Positions 25,228 through 32,960 of a DNA stretch of 33,058 nucleotides are shown one piece after another (the first letter of the stretch is position 1; each line of letters opens with the position of its first letter). Made by a program: the position numbers and the translations under genes. The notes under the pieces are model-generated. The model saw only the letters and a program-made list of their open reading frames with translations, ran no database searches and was not told the origin of the DNA. The stretch comes from Porticoccaceae bacterium (GTDB lineage Bacteria > Pseudomonadota > Gammaproteobacteria > Pseudomonadales > Porticoccaceae), in the NCBI GenBank assembly GCA_018654575.1, contig JABILI010000082.1, forward strand, positions 1 through 33,058, read 5' to 3'.

Positions 25228-26004
25228 TTAATTGTTAGTTCCAAAAAATGTTAGGAGAACATCATCTAACAGAGGCCTCCAATTTGACCAATTATGCCCC
25301 TGGTGCGACTGTTTATACGTAAGATCATAGCCTTTTTCTGTTAAAGCGTTTTTAAAGTCTCTATTATCGCGAGTGCTATCACCTTTGCGCCCATGGCTTA
25401 AAAATATTTTGAGGGGTAGCTTGGGACCTTTTTTGTAAATATCTGTAAGCCGTCTTACTAGATAACTTTTGCCGGGTGATTGCATGGCAAGCCCCGCAAA
25501 ATAGTCCGGTAGAAACAATCCAAAACAGGCTGCATTATAAGCTCCATAGGAAAGCCCCATAATGACTCGTGCTTCTCGATTCGGGCTTGCAGGGTAGGAT
25601 GCCTCTATCGCCGGGAGAAGTTCATAAGCATAAAACTTTGCATAATTCTCATTGCAAATAAATTGACTATCACGTCTATTATCAGAAATTTTATCAGGAT
25701 TTCGTGCATCGACAAAAACTGCAATAACAGGCTCAATTCTGTTGGCCCTAATTTCTTTATCTAAAAGCTCCGGTAACTTTCCAGATTTAATATAGGCCTC
25801 ACCATCCGTTATATAAATCGTAGGCAACAACATATCTGGATTCATTCCTTCGGGCGTGTAAACACGGTATTGGAGGTTGTAGCCTAACATTTCGCTTTTT
25901 ATAATAATGTTATCTGATAACTTTCCGCCCAGCAGTTGATCATTCTCGCTAGAAAAAGAAGATTCCGCGAAAAATATAATAATTACTAGTACTACCTGTC
26001 TCAT
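25228..26004 (-). CDS. Secreted alpha/beta-hydrolase, esterase D / enterochelin esterase-like
   Basis: The 258-aa protein has a hydrophobic signal sequence (residues 1 to about 18) and the PF00756-type esterase fold. The nucleophile elbow GLSYG has Ser152. His237 in HQGHNW is the likely catalytic histidine, with an Asp in the segment around 209-216. PTIYITDGEAY is the usual strand before the active site. Relatives cleave ester bonds of siderophores, S-formylglutathione or sugars; export suggests an extracytoplasmic substrate. The ATG at 26004 has AAAGG 6 nt upstream, better than a TTG at 26010. Palindromic promoter P4 lies about 40 nt upstream in the same direction. Confidence 0.78.
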   Translation of the reverse strand: MRQVVLVIIIFFAESSFSSENDQLLGGKLSDNIIIKSEMLGYNLQYRVYTPEGMNPDMLLPTIYITDGEAYIKSGKLPELLDKEIRANRIEPVIAVFVDARNPDKISDNRRDSQFICNENYAKFYAYELLPAIEASYPASPNREARVIMGLSYGAYNAACFGLFLPDYFAGLAMQSPGKSYLVRRLTDIYKKGPKLPLKIFLSHGRKGDSTRDNRDFKNALTEKGYDLTYKQSHQGHNWSNWRPLLDDVLLTFFGTNN

Positions 26005-26040
26005 CCTCAACCTTTACAAAACTCCTTTATTGATTACTTA

Positions 26041-26068
26041 ACCATAGCTGAATAGCCTATTCAGTCAA
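26041..26068 (-). promoter_or_regulatory. Palindromic promoter, copy P4
   Basis: Read on the minus strand: TTGACT, a 16-nt spacer, TATGGT. Here the palindrome CTGAATAGGCTATTCAG (26048-26064) is perfect except for its centre. It points to the esterase at 26004, with a start site predicted near 26034. Confidence 0.65.
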
Positions 26069-26192
26069 ATCGGGCTAGATCGAGGTGGTTAGGAACAAAT
26101 ACACCTTTGTAGTATATTTATCTTAACCATATTGGACTCTCGATGTATGAGCTAGAGTCAAATTTTTATTGATATCGCCAATGGAGGCGAAG

Positions 26193-27521
26193 GTGTCTGA
26201 AAGAAAGCAAAAAACAGTAGGTATCCACGAGTTGTATCGCAAGAACCCACGAGAGGCTGACAAGCTGTTGTGGGGCAGGGAGGTCGACTCTGGTACACGG
26301 CGGGGATTTCTGAAGAAAAGCGGGCTCGCGGCCATGGTGGCCTTTATAGGGTCGAGCATCCCCTTTGCCAGTAAAATGCCAGGGGGGCTAATTCCGGCTG
26401 CTATGGCTGATGCCTCAGTGGCTTTTGGTATCGATGGTAAGGAGGGCTTGAGAATACTCAATGACCGTCCGATCAATGCCGAGACGCCGCCACATTTACT
26501 CGATGATGATTTGACCCCAGCAAAACATTTTTTTGTGCGGAACAATGGTATTCCTCCGGATCTTGAGTCAATTGGAGACCCCGGGAAGTGGGTGCTAGAG
26601 GTGGCGGGTGAATCCTGCCTTAAACCAAAAAAGTATACCCTCGCTGAACTAAAGCGAAAATTCAAACACTATAGCTATGCATTGACTCTGGAATGCGGAG
26701 GCAATGGCCGTAGCGAGTTTGATCCGCCAGCCAAAGGTAATCAGTGGTCTACCGGTGCTGTCGGATGTGCCCAGTGGACGGGTGTCAGGCTCAAGGATGT
26801 ATTGGAAGATTGTGGTATTAGCGATGACGCGGTTTATATCGGCTATTATGGCGCCGACGCGCATCTCACCGGTAATCCTAGTAAGCAATCCATTTCACGG
26901 GGCGTGCCAATGTCCAAAGCTCTAGAGGATGAAAGTTTGATCGCCTGGGGATTTAACGATGAGGAGATACCCTTTCAAAATGGCTACCCCTTGCGTCTGG
27001 TAACCGGTGGCTGGCCCGCCTCAACCTGCGGTAAGTGGCTAAAAAAAATAGTGATAAGAAATCAGGTTCATAACGGTGCGAAAATGGCGGCTCCGTCATA
27101 CAGTGTGCCTAATAGGCCTGTCGCACCAGGAGCCAAGGTTGCTAATGAAGACATGCACACTATCGAATCTATGCCGGTTAAATCATTAGTTACTTCCCCT
27201 AAAAGTGGCGTTACTCACCCTTTAAAAGAGAGTTTCTCCTGCAGAGGGCACGCCTGGGCCGGTGATCTCAGTGTGGAGAGAGTTAAGGTGTCAATTGACT
27301 TTGGTGCAACCTGGCAGTTGGCTGACCTCAAAAAGCCCATCAATCGGCTGGCATGGCAGCGATGGCGCGCAGAGCTGAGTTTTCCGCAACCCGGCTATTA
27401 TGAGGTTTGGGTGAAAGCAACTGATTCTCAAGGGAGGTCACAACCGACGATAGTCCCCGGTTGGAACCCCAAGGGATACCTTAACAATGCCTGTCACCGT
27501 ATTGCCGTGCAAGTGGTGTAA
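26193..27521 (+). CDS. Sulfite oxidase-like molybdopterin enzyme, Tat-exported (SorA-like)
   Basis: The 442-aa enzyme has a twin-arginine signal with Arg36-Arg37 in TRRGFLKKSG. A molybdopterin domain follows, with HFFVRNNG and ligand Cys168 in TLECGGNGRSEF, plus GGWPASTCGKWLKKI. The C-terminal Mo-co dimerisation domain is from about residue 290. It should oxidise sulfite to sulfate in the periplasm and pass electrons to the cytochrome encoded 2 nt downstream. The GTG at 26193 has GGAGG 5 nt upstream, better than an ATG at 26181 that has no ribosome site. The Tat signal begins unusually far from the start, which is common in this subgroup. A substrate other than sulfite cannot be excluded. Confidence 0.85.
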   Translation: MSERKQKTVGIHELYRKNPREADKLLWGREVDSGTRRGFLKKSGLAAMVAFIGSSIPFASKMPGGLIPAAMADASVAFGIDGKEGLRILNDRPINAETPPHLLDDDLTPAKHFFVRNNGIPPDLESIGDPGKWVLEVAGESCLKPKKYTLAELKRKFKHYSYALTLECGGNGRSEFDPPAKGNQWSTGAVGCAQWTGVRLKDVLEDCGISDDAVYIGYYGADAHLTGNPSKQSISRGVPMSKALEDESLIAWGFNDEEIPFQNGYPLRLVTGGWPASTCGKWLKKIVIRNQVHNGAKMAAPSYSVPNRPVAPGAKVANEDMHTIESMPVKSLVTSPKSGVTHPLKESFSCRGHAWAGDLSVERVKVSIDFGATWQLADLKKPINRLAWQRWRAELSFPQPGYYEVWVKATDSQGRSQPTIVPGWNPKGYLNNACHRIAVQVV

Positions 27522-27523
27522 CG

Positions 27524-27892
27524 ATGCACACAGGCAATAATGATGGGCTTGTGGCCCGCGCTTCAGCAGCAGTGTTATTGGTGTCACTGGTTATTTCGAC
27601 CTCGGCAAGTTCCGCCGAAATTGACCCAGATAGCGGGTTAACTGTGGCCGACGGCTGGGAGACTGTACGAGCGAATTGTACTGCTTGCCATTCTGCAAAA
27701 TTTATCACGTTTCAACGGGGCGACCGAGACACCTGGGAATCGATGATTCGGTGGATGCAAAAAACCCAAGGCTTATGGTTATTTGATAAAAAGACGGAAG
27801 ATACCATTTTGAGTTATCTCGCCGCTAACTATCCCCCCGGGAAATCATCTCGGCGCAGAAATCTATCGCCAGCAGAGCTACCAATAGATTGA
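27524..27892 (+). CDS. Periplasmic c-type cytochrome, partner of the sulfite oxidase (SorB-like)
   Basis: The 122-aa monohaem cytochrome has an N-terminal signal (residues 10-31), a haem site CTACH (Cys52, Cys55, His56) and candidate axial Met74 or Met78 in WESMIRWMQK. Its start is 2 nt after the oxidase stop, so the pair matches the SorAB plan, in which the cytochrome accepts electrons from the Mo centre. A basic tail (KSSRRRNL) ends the protein. A minus-strand terminator lies downstream. Confidence 0.83.
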   Translation: MHTGNNDGLVARASAAVLLVSLVISTSASSAEIDPDSGLTVADGWETVRANCTACHSAKFITFQRGDRDTWESMIRWMQKTQGLWLFDKKTEDTILSYLAANYPPGKSSRRRNLSPAELPID

Positions 27893-27983
27893 GGTGATTG
27901 TTAGTGCCCCAAGAACCCATCGGTCACCCCTATTTAATTGCCAAGTGGCTTAGGTTAGTTGAAGTTATTCTATCCCGGAAATG

Positions 27984-28008
27984 AAAAGCCCCAGCATTTG
28001 CAGGGGCT
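27984..28008 (-). terminator. Minus-strand terminator next to the tRNA-Ser remnant
   Basis: Read on the minus strand, AGCCCC-TGCAAATGCT-GGGGCT forms a strong stem, with an inner GCA/TGC pairing, and is followed by TTTT. It lies just past the 14-nt tRNA-Ser fragment and downstream of the serine hydrolase. It may be the original terminator of tRNA-Ser. Confidence 0.7.
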
Positions 28009-28022
28009 CCAGTGATCTTATG

Positions 28023-28036
28023 TGGCGGTGGGATAG
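28023..28036 (-). repeat. Displaced 3' end of tRNA-Ser (candidate attachment site)
   Basis: TGGCGGTGGGATAG is identical to 32961-32974, the last 14 nt (T-stem edge, acceptor strand, CCA) of tRNA-Ser. A terminator follows in both places. This is the pattern left by site-specific integration at a tRNA 3' end. Confidence 0.6.
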
Positions 28037-28103
28037 AGCCTCATCGCCTTGGTATTAAATATATATGAGATTCTAAATTAGGTTTGATACTAATTACTTT
28101 CTA

Positions 28104-29324
28104 TTAATCTCTCACATCTCTATCTAGAGCTTTTAGAACCCTTGATGACAAGTACTCTTTTGTTGGTCTGGATATATCGAATATATTCCATCCATTAAAT
28201 ACCATGACAAGGTCATGTTCGGGAATAATCAATAAATATTGACCACCATAGCCGCTACCACTATACATCCATTCTCCTTTTCCATCTTCATAAGGTATAA
28301 GCCACCATTGGAACCCATACTTATTACCGCTATATCCAGTATCCACAGCTGGTGTCATAGTCGAAGTGACCCATCCTTTTGGCAGTATCTGGTTCTGTTG
28401 CCATCTGCCATTGTTGAGGTATAAAAGCCCAATCTTTGCAAAGTCTCTTGAAGACAGATACAAGCCACCTTCAGTATCTGTTAAACCTCTTGGTGTTTTT
28501 TTCCAATAGAAATTTTTAATTCCCATAGGTTCAAATAGATATTTTTTAGCGTATTCATCTACCGACATATTTACAGATACCTGAAGAATATGGGACAGTA
28601 AAATAGTTATACCACTGTTATAAACAAATTTCTTTCCTGGCTCGTCTTCCATTGGTGGGGATAAGATGAATCTTAACCAATCATCACTGCTCTCCATACT
28701 TGCAGCGTCATTTAATGGGTCAGTGTAAGCATGAGTAAATTCATCCCACTTGATGCCTGCAGTCATTGTCAGCAAGTCACGAATCGTAATCGACTGCTTG
28801 ATTGGATCACTAAAAAGTGAGCTGTATTCTGGGAAATATCCTACGATTTTTGCATCTAGACCCGTTATTTCGCCTCGATTAATGGCAATTCCATAAAGTG
28901 CTGAAGTGACACTTTTAGTGACCGACTGAATGGTGTGCAGCTCTGTGTCTCTATAGAAAGGATGCCAATCTGTGTCATGATAATTATATTGAGCCGTAGC
29001 AAAGTCACCATAATTTTTTTGCATGATCTTAGCTTGTTCAAACTTACTGGACTTAGTCAGAGTAAAATAGTCAATGTCATAATATTTTTCAAAAATTATA
29101 TCGCCTCCTTTTATGACCAAGAAACTATCTACATATCCGTGTTTTCCGTCTTGAAATTCTTGATTCAGCGTCTCTAATACAGCAACATCTGCGCCCCTCT
29201 CTTCCGGGGACGATAGACTCCAGTCATTATTTTTATTGGCGATATTTTTAACTTCCACAGGATTTCCAATAACATGAAGAGAGAATAGTAGTAATACAAG
29301 AGAAATAATCAACATGTTTTTCAT
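28104..29324 (-). CDS. Exported serine hydrolase, beta-lactamase/penicillin-binding class C family
   Basis: The 406-aa protein has a signal peptide (residues 1 to about 20, HVIGN) and the class C beta-lactamase-like fold. Motif 1 SVTK has Ser134 and Lys137. Motif 2 is YNS at 235-237. Motif 3 is GSGYGGQ near residue 360, replacing the KTG of true beta-lactamases. That suggests an esterase or peptidase rather than an antibiotic-degrading enzyme. TMTAGIKWDEF and YGFQWWLIPYEDG are typical of the group. It ends toward the tRNA-Ser remnant and terminator, and its divergent neighbour is the GST. The codons are more AT-rich than those of the housekeeping genes. Confidence 0.83.
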   Translation of the reverse strand: MKNMLIISLVLLLFSLHVIGNPVEVKNIANKNNDWSLSSPEERGADVAVLETLNQEFQDGKHGYVDSFLVIKGGDIIFEKYYDIDYFTLTKSSKFEQAKIMQKNYGDFATAQYNYHDTDWHPFYRDTELHTIQSVTKSVTSALYGIAINRGEITGLDAKIVGYFPEYSSLFSDPIKQSITIRDLLTMTAGIKWDEFTHAYTDPLNDAASMESSDDWLRFILSPPMEDEPGKKFVYNSGITILLSHILQVSVNMSVDEYAKKYLFEPMGIKNFYWKKTPRGLTDTEGGLYLSSRDFAKIGLLYLNNGRWQQNQILPKGWVTSTMTPAVDTGYSGNKYGFQWWLIPYEDGKGEWMYSGSGYGGQYLLIIPEHDLVMVFNGWNIFDISRPTKEYLSSRVLKALDRDVRD

Positions 29325-29422
29325 AGAATTGGCCTATTTGAATAACACCTTGGAAAAAGTATATTCATGTGCAAGCTCAAAATACTACCATAGTCCAACT
29401 ACACCTGTAGAATACTATGTCT

Positions 29423-29446
29423 AAGTGGTATATAAAGTGGTATATA
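29423..29446. repeat. 12-nt tandem duplication at the GST ribosome site
   Basis: AAGTGGTATATA occurs twice in a row and ends 3 nt before the GST start codon, so it occupies the ribosome-binding region. AAGTGG would be a weak Shine-Dalgarno, present in both units. Confidence 0.9.
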
Positions 29447-29449
29447 TAA

Positions 29450-30082
29450 ATGTTGTATAAGCTATTTTATGCAGATGGCAGTGCCTCCATGGGTATCCAG
29501 GTTTTACTTGAAGAAATAGGTGTTCCCTATGACTTAGTTCAATCGACTATTGATATGAATGAACCTCGTCCTCCCGAGCAACTGGCAATCAATCCAAATG
29601 GTTGGATCCCCGTGCTTATTGGCGACGTGGCTATTTATGAAGCTGCTGCCATAACCATTTACTTGTGCGATCAATATCCCTCAGCAGATTTAGCGCCCAG
29701 ACCTGCTCAGATGACCAGAGGTTTGTTCTTGCAAACCTTAGTCTATTTTTCCAGTTCTGTTCAGAATGCGTTTCAACTTAACTATTATCCTGATCGATTT
29801 ACTGAGACGAGCGATGGTTATTCCGGCGCGATGCAACGAGGTATTCGCCGGTTACGTGAAACATGGCAAGTGATCGATACTCAAATAGGGGCAAATCAAT
29901 GGGTGCTGGGTGACAAGTTCAGTGCGGTTGATATTTACTTATTTATGCTGACCACCTGGTTGAAGGATCCTAGAGGTCACCCATCGGTACAGGAGTTTCC
30001 TAGCGTCGCAAGAATTGCTGAAAAAGTGTTGTTGCGGCCCGCTACACAAAAAGTCTACGGTGAAGCCCTCCAAATTAACTAG
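29450..30082 (+). CDS. Glutathione S-transferase family protein
   Basis: The 210-aa protein has an N-terminal thioredoxin-like domain (residues 1 to about 78) and an alpha-helical C-terminal domain. NPNGWIPVLIGDVAIYEAAAITIYL holds the cis-proline and the Glu-Ala pair that bind the gamma-glutamyl group; Ser11/Ser13 in YADGSASMG is the likely catalytic position. LGDKFSAVDIYLFML is the conserved N-capping motif. Such enzymes join glutathione to electrophiles or isomerise substrates; the target is unknown. The start ATG has no strong ribosome site, only the tandem 12-nt repeat. It is followed after 20 nt by the lipoprotein esterase, probably cotranscribed. Confidence 0.88.
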   Translation: MLYKLFYADGSASMGIQVLLEEIGVPYDLVQSTIDMNEPRPPEQLAINPNGWIPVLIGDVAIYEAAAITIYLCDQYPSADLAPRPAQMTRGLFLQTLVYFSSSVQNAFQLNYYPDRFTETSDGYSGAMQRGIRRLRETWQVIDTQIGANQWVLGDKFSAVDIYLFMLTTWLKDPRGHPSVQEFPSVARIAEKVLLRPATQKVYGEALQIN

Positions 30083-30102
30083 CCCTCACAGAAGAGTAAT
30101 CC

Positions 30103-31143
30103 ATGACTGTTATAAAAAGATGGCTCAGTGTGATTTCAATATTGTGTTTATTATCGTGTGCGGAAACACCGGAATTATTGAAAAACAATAATCCCGATAA
30201 ATACACCGTAGCGAAAGATGTATTGTGGGCATCGCCAGATGAGTTTGATCTGACTATGGACATTTACACGCCAACCTCAGGTAAAGAGGCCTATCCAGTG
30301 CTGCTGATTTTTCATGGTGGTGGCTGGCTTATTAATCACAAGGGGATTATGACTCAGGCGTCAAAGTACCTGGCATCCAACAGTGAATACGTGATTTGCA
30401 ATGTTGACTACCGCCTGCTGGGTGATGAACAAAATACGGTCACGATTGATCAGATCGTAGAGGATGTTTTTGGCTCAGTGCTATGGGTACAGGAGCATAT
30501 TAGTCACTATGATGGTGATGTTAATAATATCGCGGTAACCGGTGACAGTGCCGGCGGACACCTCGCGGCTATGATCGTAAACTCTGGACATCTTCTAGGT
30601 TCCGATGGCTACTCTGAGCAGTCACTCCGATTCACTCCGTCCTATCTGCCCACCGGCATGACGGCAGAGCAGGTTGACGAACAAGGAGGCATATCGGTGC
30701 AAGCGGCCATTTTGAGTTACGGAGCCTATGACATTTACGCCTCGGGACTGGAGGGCATTGAAAGCTGGAAGAATCCTTTTTGGCTAATGGCCGGCTCCTT
30801 GGCCAGAGGTCTTTTCGGCGATAAATTTAATGCCACTGACAACCCGAGCCTGTATAAAGGCGTCTCGCCGTCTTACCTCATTCCCCAGGCCAGCGAACGC
30901 CAACTGCCTGCGCAACTGCTGACTGCTGGGAGCGAAGACAAGCTGATTTCGCCTGCGTCCGTCAAAACCTATATGGCCAAGTTGCAAAATGCCGGGCACG
31001 ACGTTCAATACTGGGAACATGATGGCAGGGGGCATGCGTTTTTGGACTCTGGTTCAAATAGCTTGATGGGGCAGAGTTTTGAAAAGGATGCTCCACTGGC
31101 GCTGGACGTTATGATCAAATTTCTCGATGGTGTGTTTTATTAA
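30103..31143 (+). CDS. Alpha/beta-hydrolase lipoprotein (HSL/carboxylesterase family)
   Basis: The 346-aa protein has a lipoprotein signal with lipobox LLSC (residues 16-19), so it should be membrane-anchored outside the cytoplasm. The hydrolase fold shows the oxyanion HGGGW (71-75), nucleophile Ser149 in GDSAGG, an acidic residue in TAGSEDKLISP and a histidine in GRGHAFL, the order of hormone-sensitive lipase-type esterases. The substrate is unknown. Together with the GST it could process and conjugate an ester-containing compound, but that is only a suggestion. Confidence 0.85.
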   Translation: MTVIKRWLSVISILCLLSCAETPELLKNNNPDKYTVAKDVLWASPDEFDLTMDIYTPTSGKEAYPVLLIFHGGGWLINHKGIMTQASKYLASNSEYVICNVDYRLLGDEQNTVTIDQIVEDVFGSVLWVQEHISHYDGDVNNIAVTGDSAGGHLAAMIVNSGHLLGSDGYSEQSLRFTPSYLPTGMTAEQVDEQGGISVQAAILSYGAYDIYASGLEGIESWKNPFWLMAGSLARGLFGDKFNATDNPSLYKGVSPSYLIPQASERQLPAQLLTAGSEDKLISPASVKTYMAKLQNAGHDVQYWEHDGRGHAFLDSGSNSLMGQSFEKDAPLALDVMIKFLDGVFY

Positions 31144-31214
31144 AACTCGTCCAAAAAGCTCGTGCCTAATCTGTGGAAGTATTCGTGCATTGTAGTGTAC
31201 AAAAACCCTTTTTA

Positions 31215-31280
31215 TAAGCCTCAAGAACTTTTCTACCACCTAATTTGACTGGGTGGGTTGTTCAGCTATGATTAAGTAAT
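31215..31280 (+). repeat. Promoter-region direct repeat, copy 1
   Basis: It matches 31793-31864: TAAGCCTCAAGAACTT, then a T/C-rich stretch, ACCACCT and AATTTGACTGG, then the palindrome and TATG. A 5-nt indel and scattered substitutions separate the copies. It includes promoter P1. Confidence 0.85.
31245..31272 (+). promoter_or_regulatory. Palindromic promoter, copy P1
   Basis: TTGACT (31245-31250), a 16-nt spacer, TATGAT (31267-31272). The spacer palindrome CTGGGTGGGTTGTTCAG (31249-31265) is the most degenerate copy. It points to a small frame at 31305 with a strong ribosome site, 33 nt downstream. Confidence 0.55.
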
Positions 31281-31304
31281 AAAATAAAAATCAAGGAGAT
31301 TCAA

Positions 31305-31433
31305 ATGGCGGGAGCGGGGTTGATGGCGGCGATACTATGGAAACCTCTGGGAGTGAGAAGAGGGAGTGCACCCACGGCTAAGTCCGCATGTATAGGTACT
31401 TGCTTATACGACCCCTTGTTGTTCGCATCGTGA
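31305..31433 (+). CDS. Possible 42-codon gene downstream of promoter P1
   Basis: An ATG with AAGGAG 6 nt upstream (31293-31298) opens a 42-aa frame starting MAGAGLMAAILWKPLG and ending at 31433. The promoter and ribosome site are good but the peptide resembles nothing I know, and the GC-rich start differs from its surroundings. It may instead be the broken 5' end of a longer gene, or a structured RNA may occupy this interval. Confidence 0.3.
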   Translation: MAGAGLMAAILWKPLGVRRGSAPTAKSACIGTCLYDPLLFAS

Positions 31434-31594
31434 GCAGGGTACAAGGCATTACTGTCAGACGTAAGGCGTTCCCTGGTGAATTCCAAGCGGACTGGACTTC
31501 CACTCATGAGGAGCGTGGAGCAGGACAATGGAAACCTGATACACACCGTACACGAGAATCCACTTGCAGGAAATTTAATATTGCACTGAACTAT

Positions 31595-31732
31595 AAAGAG
31601 ATGGGGCAATACCAAGATGATCTATTGGACACCCTGACATTACAATTAAAAGAGAGACTAGGCATCGACCTAAGTCAGTATACCATCTTGGGGCTATACG
31701 ATAGTCCTGATGATCATGCAGCGGTGTTCTGA
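31595..31732 (+). pseudogene. Fragment resembling a DUF302 C-terminus
   Basis: The last 46 codons of a 114-codon frame (open from 31388) look coding, while the first part is arginine-rich and unlike a natural protein. Residues LKERLGIDLSQYTILGLYDS recall the pattern LKxKLGVDxxxYRILGxCNP of DUF302 domains. There is no proper start or ribosome site near 31595. It is probably a decayed gene piece between the two promoter repeats. Confidence 0.25.
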
Positions 31733-31792
31733 TGACTACCCAGAATTAAGGATTGAATCGATTGCGGAGATAACTGGAACAAGCGTAAGGAC

Positions 31793-31864
31793 TAAGCCTC
31801 AAGAACTTCTTTACCACCTCACCATAATTTGACTGGATGAGCTATTCAGCTATGCTTAATAAAT
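31793..31864 (+). repeat. Promoter-region direct repeat, copy 2
   Basis: This is the second copy of 31215-31280, with the added CACCA before AATTTGACTGG. It includes promoter P2. Confidence 0.85.
31829..31856 (+). promoter_or_regulatory. Palindromic promoter, copy P2
   Basis: TTGACT (31829-31834), a 16-nt spacer, TATGCT (31851-31856). The palindrome is CTGGATGAGCTATTCAG (31833-31849). It points to the secreted 231-aa protein at 31956 with a leader of about 90 nt. Confidence 0.6.
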
Positions 31865-31955
31865 CGAAGTAATGTTTTTCACATAATCATGAAATCTAAC
31901 TTTCGATTACTTGCAATCAAATACAACACTAATCTTTTCAGCTGGGGAAACAAAA

Positions 31956-32651
31956 ATGAACCACTTAAAATTTACATTCACTATTCTGATCTCACTGGTA
32001 TTTTCAAGTCTAGCTATGGCCGCTCCAGAAGGCGCTATCACCACACTAACAGTTCAAGCTGACGACATTAACAAATATGTTCAATACATGAAAAAAAACC
32101 CTGAAACTTTTAAAGCCATTGGCTCAGATGTAGCAGGAGTTTGCGTAACTCGAGCCGGCAATAATTACCCAGGAGAAATGTTCGTTTGGAATGTATTCCC
32201 AAGTCTTGAAAAAGCTTTAGGGATGATTGAAGCCTACGATCCAGCTAATCCAGCGCCTGCCTTTGATCGGTTAAGGTCTGTCAAATATGCAGCCGTGTTC
32301 AAGCCATTGAAAGAGTTTGATCTCGAACCAGGTTTTGAACGCCTTTGGAGAATTAAACTAAATGATGAAATGGCATTTACAAACAAAATGACTGAGCTAG
32401 AAGCTGCTATTCGAGCTGCCGGCAACAAGGTGAACTTAGCCGTATTCGCTCCTGTTGGTGGCGGCATTCACGAAACTGGAATGCATCACTTCAGAGCGAT
32501 TTTTAAATCGGGTTCAGAAGCAGGCAAGGTGCTAGATCAGTTCTATGCTGGCGCCTCCTTCTCGTCTATTTGGATTGAAGCGCAGCAATATGTCGATGAG
32601 ATAGTCTCGGAAACAATTGAGGTATGCGAGGTCATATACACAGCGAAATAA
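31956..32651 (+). CDS. Secreted protein of unknown function, 231 aa
   Basis: A clear signal peptide (residues 1 to about 23, cleavage after SLAMA) precedes a mature protein with two similar halves. Each appears to have a beta strand, a helix and an aromatic-rich strand (for example EMFVWNVFPSLEKAL in the first half and GMHHFRAIFKSGSEAG in the second). This resembles a doubled ferredoxin-like or NIPSNAP/ABM-type barrel, by eye only. Two cysteines are widely spaced (near residue 68, and in VCEV near the end). The ATG at 31956 has GGGGAAA upstream; an earlier in-frame start would precede the signal peptide. It is the target of promoter P2. Confidence 0.65.
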   Translation: MNHLKFTFTILISLVFSSLAMAAPEGAITTLTVQADDINKYVQYMKKNPETFKAIGSDVAGVCVTRAGNNYPGEMFVWNVFPSLEKALGMIEAYDPANPAPAFDRLRSVKYAAVFKPLKEFDLEPGFERLWRIKLNDEMAFTNKMTELEAAIRAAGNKVNLAVFAPVGGGIHETGMHHFRAIFKSGSEAGKVLDQFYAGASFSSIWIEAQQYVDEIVSETIEVCEVIYTAK

Positions 32652-32920
32652 ACAACACATTAAATCTAGAAAACACGCTAGCTGACAAGGCTAATGGAGT
32701 CGACAGTAGGCGCTGAGGTGCTGATAGCCCCTCGGCGACATTGCCGTTTTCATTAGATAGCAGCGGCATAGACTGCTGCTTTACAGGCAGGGGTAATAGG
32801 GCAATATCTGCCTAAGGCTCGGCGTATCTGAGAATTGGGGTTTTATTGCTAGGAATTACGAATTATCTATCTATCAACACCTTTATAGTGGGTAGGTTAA
32901 TGGGTAAATATTCTTCATAT
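32652..32920. other. Non-coding stretch with several hairpins before tRNA-Ser
   Basis: No gene is supported. Adjacent inverted repeats include CGGC/GCCG (32733-32746, then TTTT), a weak terminator for the preceding gene, AGCAGC/GCTGCT (32759-32780) and AGGCAG/CTGCCT (32785-32813). This may be a structured RNA or the right end of the island. Confidence 0.35.
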
Positions 32921-32948
32921 AAAAAAACCCCTGTAAAAACAGAGGCTT
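32921..32948 (-). terminator. Terminator of tRNA-Ser
   Basis: Read on the minus strand, CCTCTGT and ACAGGGG form a stem around a T-rich loop, followed by seven T residues. It begins 12 nt after the tRNA CCA end. Confidence 0.8.
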
Positions 32949-32960
32949 AATTAATGTATA

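Noticed and set aside
26169-26192. Earlier start codons (TTG 26169, ATG 26181) for the sulfite oxidase-like gene
   Set aside because: Neither has a ribosome site, while the GTG at 26193 has GGAGG at 5-nt spacing.
31281-31600. Group II intron remnant
   Set aside because: The segment's odd composition suggested it, but I could not find a domain V hairpin, a 5' GUGYG boundary or reverse-transcriptase codons.
24866-31849. The CTG-N11-CAG palindromes as LexA (SOS) boxes
   Set aside because: The E. coli LexA box is CTG-N10-CAG with an inner TATATA-like core; these are one base longer with a different core, and the target genes are not repair genes.
24866-31849. The four repeats as purely RNA hairpins or terminators
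   Set aside because: The G-U-preserving changes allow this, but constant -35/-10 boxes at fixed spacing and the absence of a following T run fit a promoter better. I left RNA as an alternative in the finding.
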